This document shows, piece after piece, positions 53,749 through 63,251 of a DNA stretch of 64,000 nt; the stretch's first letter is position 1, and every line of letters starts with the position of its first letter. The stretch is from Prorocentrum cordatum (lineage: Eukaryota > Sar > Dinophyceae > Prorocentrales > Prorocentraceae), in contig CAUYUJ010019896.1 of assembly GCA_963575745.1 (NCBI GenBank), forward strand, positions 1-64,000, written 5' to 3'. A program made the translations under genes and the position numbers. A model generated the notes under the pieces. That model saw only the letters and a program-made list of their open reading frames with translations. It did not search any database and had not been told where the DNA came from.

Positions 53749-54896
53749 TTCCGGGGCGCTGGAGAGCTAGTTGGCAAGAAACATCTCGACAAACCTTTTG
53801 ATCACTTTTGGTCGGTTGAAAATTTTGTTCTCGGAATTCAACCATTCGTTAGAGCTCTAGTATTTTTTTCCGTGATATTCGATCTTATTCCCGCTCGCTG
53901 TTTCGATCTCAGCTCGATCGGGTACCTTTTACTGCCAAAAAGCGTCCAGGCGGGATCGCCCGTTTCGCGTCATCTTGTCACGCGGTGACGGTTTTCTCAA
54001 GATAACTCGAGATATAGGACAGCTACAGAGCTGGTAAGCCACCTCATCGATTCAAAATATCAGGCGCGTTCGGCTGTTCAACCAGAGGTCTGATCTCGGT
54101 CTGCTAGCCAAGCTAGGTTCGCAAACCTATTTGTATTATTTGAGTCATCTTAATAGACGCTGTCGGTTTTCTGCGCGAAACTCGAGCTAGAAGACAGCTA
54201 CAGAGCTGGTACGTACAGAATCTGATTTAGAATCATAAGTGGCCGTTGTCTGTTGAATCCAGAGCTCTGAACTCGGTCTGCTTCCCGATATCGCGAAACT
54301 ATTCGTATTGTTCGAGTCATCTTGAGAGATGCTGTCGGTTCTGCACTTAACTCGGGCTGCAGGGGGGCTGCATGGCTGGTTATGACTGTAATCGATTCGG
54401 AGACATCAGGCGCGTCCGCCTTTCGAATCCAGAGCTCCGAACACTGTCTGCTGCCCGATCTAGGTCTGCGAAACTATTCGTATTGTTCGAGTCATCCTGA
54501 GAGGTGCTGTCGGTTTCCTGCACTTAACTCGGGGGGCTTCAGGACTGGTAATCACAGGAATCGATCCAGAGACATGAGACGCGTCCGCCTGTCGCATGCA
54601 GAGGTCTAAATTCGGTCTGATTCTCGAGCTAGGTTTGCCAAACTATTCGTATTGTTCGAGTCATGGCGCTGTCGATTTACGCACGTAACTCGGGCTGTAG
54701 GAGAGCTACAGAGCTCGTATAGAAGACAATCCAGAAGCATCGGGGGCGTTCGGCTGTTGCATCCGAGAGGTCTGAAATTGCTTGGGCTGAAAAACTATTT
54801 GTTCTGTGTAATTTTTTTCGACATTATATGTTGTCAGGAAGCTCTACGAGTCCCCCGGCGGTAACAAAGGTTGATAGTTTACCGCCGGCGCCCAGT
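53749..54896 (+). repeat. Type-1 unit, start near +46
   Basis: It begins TTCCGGGGCGCTGG and has five subrepeats. Hairpin 54855-54888 is intact in both arms, though the loop reads TTGATAGT. Confidence 0.85.
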
Positions 54897-55989
54897 TCTG
54901 GCGCGCTGAAGAGCTAGTTGGCAAGACAAATCTCGACGGAGCTTTTGGTGAGATTTTGGTTTCGAAATTCAACAATTCGTTTGAGCTCTAGTATTTTTCC
55001 CCATGATATTCGATCTGATCACCGCTCACCATCTTGATCTCAGCTCGATCGTCGGGTACATTTTACTGCCAAAAAGCAGGCAGGCGGGATCGGCCGTTTC
55101 AAGTCATCTTGATACGCGATGACGGTTTTCTGAAGATAACTCGAGCTTTAGGACAGCTACAGAGCTGATCAGCACAGCTAATCGATTTAGAATGATCTGG
55201 CGCGTTCGCCTGTTGAACCCAGAGGTTTGAACTCGGTCTGCTAGCCGAGCTAGGTCCGCGAACCGATTCGTATTGTCTGATACTTACAGAAACCGATTCA
55301 GAATCGTCAGTCGCATTTGTCTATCGAATCTAGAGCTCTGAACTCGGTTTGCTGCCCGATCTAGAATCGGCAAACTATTCCTATTGTTCGAGTCATCTTG
55401 AGAAGTGTTGTTCTCGGTTTTCTGCACTCAACTCGGGCTGGGGGGCGCTACAGTGCTGGTGGTCACAGGAATCGATTTGGAGACATCAGGCGCGTCCGCC
55501 TGTCGAATCCAGAGCTCGGAACTCGGTCTGCTGAACTAGGTCTGCGAAGCTATTATATTGTTCGAATCGAGTCATCCTGAGAGGTGCTGTCGGTTTTCTG
55601 CACTTAACTCGGGGTGTAGGGGGGCTGCAGGGCTGGTCGTCACAGGAGTCGATTCGCAGATATCAGACGTGTCCGCCTGTCGCATGCAGAGGTCTAAACT
55701 CGGTTTGATTCTCGAGCTGGGTTGCGAAACTATTGGTTTTGTTAGAGTCATCATGAGAGGTGCCGTCGATTTACGCACGTAACAGGGGCTGTAGGAGAGC
55801 TACAGAGCTCGCAAAGAAGACAATCCGGAAGCATCCAGGGCGTTCGGCTGTTGCATCGAGAGGTCTGAAATCGCTTGGGCTGAAAGACTATTCGTTCTCA
55901 CAATCTTCTATCCACATTATATATTGTCAGGAAGCTCTACGAGTCCCCTGGCGGTAAAGAAGGTTGACGGTTTACCGCCGGCGCCCAGT
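54897..55989 (+). repeat. Type-1 unit, start near +47
   Basis: It begins TCTGGCGCGCTG. One subrepeat is deleted near 55275. The hairpin at 55948-55981 has a C-to-T change in its left arm. Confidence 0.83.
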
Positions 55990-56420
55990 AGGGGGGCTAC
56001 AGTGCTGGTGGTGACAGCAATCGATTTGGAGACATCAGGCGCGTCCGCCTGTGGAATCCAGAGCTCGGAACTCGGTCTGCTGCCCGAACTCGGTCCGCGA
56101 AACTGTTCGTATTGTTCGAGTCATCCTGAAAGATGCTGTCGGCTTTCTACTTAACTCGGGCTGTAGGGGGGCTGCAGGGCGGGTAATCACAGAAATCGAT
56201 TCGGAGACATCAGACGCGTCCGCCTGTCGCATTCAGAGGTCTGAACTCGGTCTGATACTCGAGCTGGGTTTGTCAAACTATTCGCTTTGTTCGAGTCATC
56301 TTGAGAGGTGCTGTCGATTGACGCACGTAACTCGGGCTGTAGGAGAGCTACAGAGCTCGTACAGAAGACGATCCAGAAGCATCGGGGGGCGTTCAGCTGT
56401 TGCATCGAGAGGTCTGAAAT
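55990..56420 (+). repeat. Type-1 unit truncated on both sides
   Basis: It starts mid-subrepeat (AGGGGGGCTACAGTGCTGG, about +670) immediately after CAGT and stops at GGTCTGAAAT, where the next left end begins, without a hairpin. Confidence 0.83.
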
Positions 56421-57602
56421 AACTCGTAGAGCTTCCCTTAGCAAGTTGTTGCTGGAAGCTTAAGAGTAATTCCGGCGCGCTGGAGAGCTAGTTGGCAAGA
56501 AAAATCTCGACGGACAGTTTGAGGAATTTTGGTCGGTTGAAAATTTTGTTCTCGAAATTCAACAATTCGTTAGAGCTCTAGTATTTTTCCCGTAATATTC
56601 GATCTCATTCCCACTCGCCATCTTGATCTTAGCTCGATCGGGTACCTTTTACTGCCAAAAAGCGTCCAGGCGGGATCGGCCGTTTCGTGTCATCTTGTCA
56701 CGCGCTGTCGGTTTTCTGAAGATAACTCGAGCTTCAGGACAGCTACAGAGCTGGTACGCACAGCTAATCAATTGAGAATGATCAGGCGCGTTCGCCTGTT
56801 GAACCTAGAGGTCTGAACTCGGTCTGCTAGCCGAGCTAGGTCCGCAAACCTATTCGTATTATTCAAGTCATCTTGACAGGCACTCTCGATTTTCTGTACT
56901 TAACTCGAGCGATAGGACAGCTACAGAGCTGATGCGTACAGAATCTGATTCAGAATCATCAGTGGCCGTTGTCTGTTGAATCCAGAGCTCTGAACTCGGT
57001 CTGCTGCCCGATCTAGAATCGCGAAACTATTCGTATTGTTCGAGTGTTCGAGTCATCTTGAGAGATGCTGTCGGTTCTCTGCACTCAACTCGGGCTGTGG
57101 GGGGGCTGCATGGCTGATAATCACTGGAATCGATTCGGAGATATCAGGTGCGTCCGCCTTCCGAATCCAGAGCTCCGAACTCTGTCTGCTGCCCGAACTA
57201 GGTCCGCGAAACTGTTCGTATTGTTCGAGTCATCCTGAGAGGTGCTGTCGGTTTCCTGCACTTAACTCGGGCTTTAAGGGGGCCGCAGGGCTGGTAATCA
57301 CAGGAATCGATTCAGAGACATCAGACGCGTCCGCCTGTCGCATGCAGAGGTCTGAACTCGGTCTGATACTCGAGCAAGTTTGCCAAACTATTCGTATTGT
57401 TCGAAGCTCGCATGCAGAGCTCGTACAGAAGACAATCCAGAAGCATTGGGGGCGTTCGGCTGTTACATCGGAGAGGTCTGAAATTGCTTGGGCTGAAAAA
57501 TTATTTTTTCAGTGTAATTTTTTTCGACATTATATGTTGTCAGGAAGCTCTACGAGTCCCCCGGCGGTAACGAAGGTTGACGGTTTACCGCCGGCGCCGA
57601 GT
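56421..57602 (+). repeat. Complete type-1 unit
   Basis: AACTCGTAGAGCTTCC opens it and GGAAGCTCTACGAGT closes it, followed by hairpin 57561-57594 and CGCCGAGT. It is a second reference for the complete unit. Confidence 0.88.
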
Positions 57603-57765
57603 GACTCGTAGAGCTTCCCTAAGCTAGCAGCTGGAAGCTTAAGAGTAATTCGGACGCACTGGCGGGCTAGTTGGCTCGAAAAATATCGACGGAACTTTTG
57701 GTGACTTTTGGTCGGTTGAGAATGATGTTTTCAAAATGTGACAAATCGTTAGAGCTCTAGTATTT
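57603..57765 (+). repeat. Left part of a type-1 unit split by a 2-kb insert
   Basis: GACTCGTAGAGCTTCC opens it and the body runs to GAGCTCTAGTATTTCCC. The unit resumes at 59808 at the same consensus point (TTTTTCCCGTGATATTCG). Confidence 0.85.
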
Positions 57766-57844
57766 CCCAACCATCCTGTGGTGTTGGGTCCTCGTTTTGA
57801 AGAGACAGCGCCCCGCGTTCCTTCCTTCCCGCTGCCCCCTCCCT

Positions 57845-57925
57845 CCTCCCATCTTCATCATCATCGTCATCATCCCCATCATCGTCATCGTCATCATCAT
57901 CTGTCGTCATCATCATTATCACCAC
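57845..57925 (+). repeat. Imperfect CAT/ATC microsatellite
   Basis: Runs of CATCAT and CGTCAT, interrupted by CCC and TGT, directly precede the 90-bp minisatellite. Confidence 0.85.
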
Positions 57926-57929
57926 CCAT

Positions 57930-58990
57930 GTCGGCACACCCCTCACACGTTTCGTGACCCCATAGGGAGCTCCACCGAAGGTCCCAGTGCGTGTGCCCGC
58001 ATGCGTCCCGCACACTCATTTCGGCACACCCCTCACACGTTTCGTGGCCCCATAGGGAGCTCCACCGAAGGTCCCAGTGGGTGTGCCCGCATGCGTCCCG
58101 CACACCCATTTCGGCACACCCCTCACACGTTTCGTGGCCCCATAGGGAGCTCCACCGAAGGTCCCAGTGGGTGTGCCCGCATGCGTCCCGCACACCCATT
58201 TCGGCACACCCCTCACACGTTTCGTGGCCCCATAGGGAGCTCCACCGAAGGTCCCAGTGGGTGTGCCCGCATGCGTCCCGCACACCCATTTCGGCACACC
58301 CCTCACACGTTTCGTGGCCCCATAGGGAGCTCCACCGAAGGTCCCAGTGGGTGTGCCCGCATGCGTCCCGCACACCCATTTTGGCACACCCTTCACACGT
58401 TTCGTGGCCCCATAGGGAGCTCCACCGAAGGTCCCAGTGGGTGTGCCCGCATGCGTCCCGCACACCCATTTCGGCACACCCCTCACACGTTTCGTGGCCC
58501 CATAGGGAGCTCCACCGAAGGTCTCAGTGGGTGTGCCCGCATGCGTCCCGCACACCCATTTCGGCACACCCCTCACACGTTTCGTGGCCCCATAGGGAGC
58601 TCCACCGAAGGTCCCAGTGGGTGTGCCCGCATGCGTCCCGCACACCCATTTCGGCACACCCCTCACACGTTTCGTGGCCCCATAGGGAGCTCCACCGAAG
58701 GTCCCAGTGGGTGTGCCCGCATGCGTCCCGCACACCCATTTCGGCACACCCCTCACACGTTTCGTGGCCCCATAGGGGCTCCACCGAAGGTCCCAGTGGG
58801 TGTGCCCGCATGCGTCCCGCACACACATGTCCCCACCCCTCACACGTTTCGTGGCCCCATAGGGAGCTCCACCGAAGGTCTCAGTGGGTGTGCCCGCATG
58901 CGTCCCGCACACCCATTCCGGCACATCCCTCACACGTTTCGTGGCCCCATAGGGAGCTCCACCGAAGGTCCCCGTGGCGCAGTCCACATG
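57930..58990 (+). repeat. 90-bp minisatellite, about 12 copies
   Basis: Core: CACACCCCTCACACGTTTCG, TGGCCCCATAGGGAGC, TCCACCGAAGGTCCCAGT, then GGGTGTGCCCGCATGCGTCC. Copies are nearly identical from 58020 to 58770. A 1-base loss near 58777 and a 2-base loss near 58830 together keep the period a multiple of three. Because 90 is divisible by three, several frames stay open on both strands (497 and 459 codons forward, 323 reverse); coding is not supported. Diverged copies of the core lie near 59030 and 59698. Confidence 0.93.
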
Positions 58991-59049
58991 CGTCTCCTTT
59001 GCCCAGTACAGCGTTACGTGGCCCCATATGGAGCCCCACCGCAGGTCCC

Positions 59050-59390
59050 AGCCAGCCAGCTAGCTCTCTTTGCTCCGCGCAGCGGGCGACCCGCGCGCGT
59101 CGCTGGGACTCCTCCGGGGCGACCTGCGCGCGTCGCGGGGGCTCCGTGCTGCGTTCCGCCCAGCGCCTCGCTCGCCCGTCGTCGCTCTGCCCAGCGGCAA
59201 GAGCCTTGCCCGCTATCAGCCAGCCAGCTAGCTCTCTTCGCTCCGCGCAGTGGACGACCCGCGCGCGTCGCTGGGACCCCTCCGGGGTGACCTGCGCGCG
59301 TCGCGGGGGCTCCGCGCTGCGCTGCTCCCGCAGCCTTGGACTTTTGAGTGCGCGGGCAAAGAGGGAGTAAAGGAAGGGGAGGAAGCGGGC
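59050..59390 (+). repeat. GC-rich tandem duplication, ~167-bp offset
   Basis: CAGCCAGCCAGCTAGCTCTC starts at 59050 and again at 59217; the following CGCGCAG, GACCCGCGCGCGTCGCTGGG and CTGCGCGCGTCGCGGGGGC blocks repeat in the same order. Composition is much more G/C-rich than the units. The second copy leads into sequence (CGCGGGCAAAGAGGGAG) not present in the first. Confidence 0.85.
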
Positions 59391-59807
59391 GCGATCCTCG
59401 CGGGGGGGCGCGCCGACATTGGCGTCGCGGCGCGCGGGCGATGCCGTCGGGGAGTCCCGGGGAAGCTCCTTGCGGCGGCCACGCCCAGCGTCACGAGTAT
59501 TCAGAGGCAGTCGTTGTCAAACTATTGGCATTCATACACATTTGCACCACGCTTTGTCATATTCGCATTCATGCACGTAGACTCGCTCGCACGCAGATCA
59601 TTCACAGTCAGACGCACGCGCGCAGATTCACCCGCGCTCAGTCTCCCTACGTACTCAGATCAATCGTTTTCGTTCGCTTTGTGTACCACGCCACTCATGT
59701 CGGCACGCCCCTAGCACGGTTCGTTGCCTCATAGGGATCGCCACCGAAAAAATGAATCACTATTGCGGTACTCGCACCTGCATATGGTTGGGTCCCTCGT
59801 CAGGCTA
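59391..59807 (+). other. Remaining part of the foreign block, no recognisable gene
   Basis: GC-rich to about 59490, then a C/A/T-rich stretch with many GCAC, TCGCTCGCACGC and CATTCATGCACG words. Only short open frames are present. A diverged copy of the minisatellite core (CGGCACGCCCCTAGCACGG) is at about 59700. Confidence 0.5.
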
Positions 59808-60632
59808 ATTTTTCCCGTGATATTCGATTTCATTCCCGCTCGCCATCTTGATCTTAGCTCGATTGGGTGAATCTTTCTATCGAAAAGCACTGTGGCGGGA
59901 TCGGTCGTTTTGAGTCATCTTGATACGCGCTGACGGTTTTCTGAACATAACTCGAGCTTCAGGACAGCTACAGAGCTGGTAAGCACAGCTAATCGATGTA
60001 GAATGATTAGGCGCGTTCGCCTGTTGAATCCAGAGGTCTGAACTCGGTCTGTTAGCCGAGCTAGGTCCGCAAACCTATTCGTATTATTCGAGTCATCTTG
60101 ACAGGAACTCTCGGTTTTCTGTACTTAACTCGAGCTGTAAGACAGCTACAGAGCTGATATTTACAGAAACCGATTCAGAATCATCAGTTGCGTTTGTCTG
60201 TGAAATCCAGAGCTCTGAACTTGGTCTGCTGCCCGATCTAGAATCGCGAAACTATTCGTATTGGTCGAGATATCTCGAGAAGTGCTCTCGGTTTTCTTCA
60301 CTCAACTCGCGCTGAGGGGGGCTACAGTGCTGGTGGTCACAGCACTTGATTTGAAGACATCAGGCGCGTCCGCCTGTCGAATCCAGAGCTCGGAACTCGG
60401 TCTGCTGCCCAAATTAGGTCTGCCAAACTATTGTATTGTTCGAGTCATCCTGAGAGGTGCTGTCGGTTTTCTGCACTTAACTCGGGCTGTAGGGGGGCTG
60501 CAGTGCTGGTAATGACAGGAGTCGATTCGCAGACATCAGACGCGTCCGCCTGTCGCATTCAGAGGTCAAAAAATATTCACTATGAGTCGGAATGTTGGTA
60601 GGTGCTGTCGGTTTTCTCAACTTAACTCTCTC
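59808..60632 (+). repeat. Right part of the split type-1 unit, ending at LINE-D
   Basis: It resumes TTTTTCCCGTGATATTCG, then four subrepeats. It stops in TTCTCAACTTAACTCTCTCT, about 30 bp before where a hairpin left arm would be expected. Confidence 0.85.
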
Positions 60633-62907
60633 TAGGTACCTCTGTCTGCAAAACAGTCTCAGCCGTTGGTATTCTGCTTGCGTGGTGATCTTGGTCGAAC
60701 AATTTGTGTCTCGGGCTGGCCTCATGGGACCCCTGGGCATCTACGGCTTCCAGGAGGGACGTAAGACGGTGGAAATTGTGGGGGCCCTCAAGGCTCTGGC
60801 TCAACACGGGGACATCTGGGGAAAAGATCAGACGGTCCATATCGCTAACGCCGATATCAAACAAGCGTTCGACCACTGCAGCCTTCTAAACGCCAAACGA
60901 GCTATGTGCCATGCCAATATTCCTGCCTATCTCCAGTATGCTTTGCTATCACCGCTGGTTTGCACTACGGGGTCGTTAGTTGTCGAGGGTATGGCCATTC
61001 ACGACATCAACTGGGACGTCTGCATACGGACGGGCGGCCCTGAGGGGCCTCTTCTATTTAATCTTATCATATGTGCCATGTGGGGACCTATATTTCGGGA
61101 TTGGGACAGTAGAGGTGTGGGGTATGTGCTGGAGGGCGTCTGTGGTGAGTATGAGCGACGGACAACAGTGAACCACTTTGTGTGGGCGGACAACTGCTAC
61201 CTTGTCTCTGCCTCCTCAACTGTGTTGGCTCAGGTGATGCACGATCTACCACTACCACTACATAACTGGGGGATGAGATGGAAGGATATCAGCCTGTTGT
61301 ACATGACATGTGGGGAGAATGCTAAAGTGGACGGTGACGGACATATACTTACCAGCGAGGATTTGTGTATACCTGCGTGCTCGAGATATCAGGGCTTTAG
61401 ACTTCGACGTGTTGGCAGTATGAAAGTATTGGGTCATGAGATTTTCTCCACATACTTAGTGCCTGCTCATCCCGATGTTGAATACCGCATCAGGGAGGCT
61501 CGAGCTTGTTTCATTGGACAGTCGCATTTCTTTCGTAACAGAGCGGTAGCTGTTCGTGATAAGTTTTGCCGTTATCAAGACAAGGTGCAGAGTATGGCGT
61601 TGTATTGTCTAGAGACATGTACTGCGGATGCTTCCTCGCTACACATGCTCAATGCCTTCGAGGGATGGTGTTTGTGCCGTATGTTTCGACGGCCGAGGAG
61701 AGGGGAGGAGACTATGGCGGACTGGAACCGACGACGGTACCACGAGGCCAGAGAGCAATTCCGATCTTATGGATTTGCGAGTTTGGTGCAGAGATTTCTT
61801 CGTATGGTGTGGAACTCCGCGAAGGATGCTGCTGATTTCATTTCTATGATGTGTACTGCTTCTCATGAGGAAATATCTTCGACGCAACGTACGTGGAGAG
61901 ATCACCACATGACTACGGTTGCGTATGGCCCATTGTGGGACAGACTCAGGACGGATGCGTCTGAGTGCTTGCGGGGTATGTTTCACTTCCAAGAGGCTTC
62001 GCAGCTAAAAAGGAGACATGTTAGTTCAGGTCGAGCTGTCGGCCAGAGATGCTGGCTATTTTCTTTCTGCGAATTCTACGGACTCAAATGGTGGGAGTCC
62101 TTTGTGCCGACAGATGCTGCGTATGTTCAGTTCTGCGAGCACATGTGTACACGGACGATGCTGAGTTATTTTCAGAAAAGAAAAGGGTACGGTACAACAG
62201 GTGGGGCCCCGCAGGAGGTACTTACTATCACACAAAACGACCTACACACCTATGGGGCCCAAGAGGGCACTGCGGCGTTCAACGACAAACTGGCCAAACG
62301 TATTGCGTTACAAAATATGAAGGAGGTTGAGTACGACCTCGACTCATTTGGGATCCCTGTGTATATTTCTGGGGACAGTCTTCTGGTGGTGTCTTGGCTG
62401 CAGGGTGTCTGGAGGGTGCTTAATCGTACGTATCAGGATAGGATCAACAGAATGATAAACCAACTCGACAACATGTGTCAAAGATATGGAATTAGGCCTG
62501 CCTGTCACGGGAGGGAAATTATTGACCACACATATAGGGAATGGAACACGCGTGCAGATGTACTCACTCATACGGCCCGCGTCGGGCCACCAGTGATTCG
62601 AGATAGGATAGGGCTTCACGCCCCTCAGTTACAACAGGTGTTTCGCGTTTGTGCCATCAGAGCTGGATTCGATGGTGGTGTCTCTTGCGACGGCGTGGGA
62701 GTCGGGTGCTGAATAGATGTTGGAAGGGTATCGAGACTCTCAAGGCAGCCACTCAGCCATGAGATCATTTGGACGGAGGTGTACAGTGTGGCACTCTCGA
62801 TTGATCCAACTTCAACAGTAACTGATGCCGAGGTCTCGGCCGTTGAGCATACGATTATGATCTTGCCGCGGGTTGTACAAGCGTATTTCGGACAGGATAT
62901 GATGTGA
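60633..62907 (+). pseudogene. LINE-D reverse transcriptase / RNase H, truncated with a premature stop
   Basis: The frame is open from the repeat flank at 60592, and LINE homology begins near 60636 inside the RT. Catalytic WADN is at 61183-61194. Permuted RNase H motifs are present: GDS, REWNTRAD, GFDGG. A TGG-to-TGA change creates a stop at 62710-62712, just after GVGVGC. The frame then continues without other stops to the normal TGA at 62905-62907, so the copy is otherwise undamaged. The endonuclease and ORF1 are absent. Confidence 0.88.
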
Positions 62908-63102
62908 TTTTGATTGTGCTCACTCACGCCATGCCCTCGTTTGTCGTGTGTGTGTGCTTGACCTCTCATCCTCCTAAGAAGAGTTGGCTTTCGCCTCTGA
63001 TCGTTTGGATCGGTGAGGCTTCTGCCTACTCCCGATGCGCCCGCTCCTTGCTTCCGACTAGGCTGGAAAGCCTGCACAGTCGACCGCAAAGTCCGCGAAA
63101 AA
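60633..63102 (+). mobile_element. LINE-D, 5'-truncated sister of LINE-B
   Basis: It corresponds to LINE-B from about 21749 to its 3' end and is very similar throughout, including the 3' UTR and tail (GACCGCAAAGTCCGCGAAAAA). The A-tract abuts CCAAGGTTGACGG (63103 onward). The left hairpin arm and inverted repeat were lost at the 5' junction. Confidence 0.92.
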
Positions 63103-63134
63103 CCAAGGTTGACGGTTTACCGCCGGCGCCCAGT
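63103..63134 (+). repeat. Right half of the LINE-D target hairpin
   Basis: CCAAGGTTGACGG, TTACCGCCGG (63117-63126), CGCCCAGT. Confidence 0.87.
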
Positions 63135-63251
63135 CGCTTGGGCTGAAGAACTATTCGTTCTCTGCAATTTTTTCGACATTATATATTGTCAGGAAGCTCT
63201 ACGAGTCCCCCGGCGGTAAGGAAGGTTGACGGTTTACCGCCGGCGCCCAGT
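63135..63251 (+). repeat. Minimal 117-bp type-1 right-end unit
   Basis: CGCTTGGGCTGAAGAAC to CGCCCAGT, with an intact right inverted repeat and hairpin 63210-63243. It is nearly the same as 46179-46294. Confidence 0.87.

Larger units (their letters stand above)
57766..59807 (+). mobile_element. 2-kb foreign block inserted in a type-1 unit
   Basis: It interrupts the unit at TATTT(TTT)CCC with no visible loss of unit sequence, and TTTCCC is present on both sides (possible short target duplication). It contains a CAT/ATC microsatellite, a 90-bp minisatellite, a GC-rich duplicated segment, and an A/C/T-rich tail with no recognisable gene. I see no terminal inverted repeat or A-tract. Confidence 0.6.

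Noticed and set aside
57797-59290. 497-, 459- and 323-codon frames over the minisatellite as genes
   Set aside because: The 90-bp period keeps several frames open on both strands at once; composition is the simplest cause.
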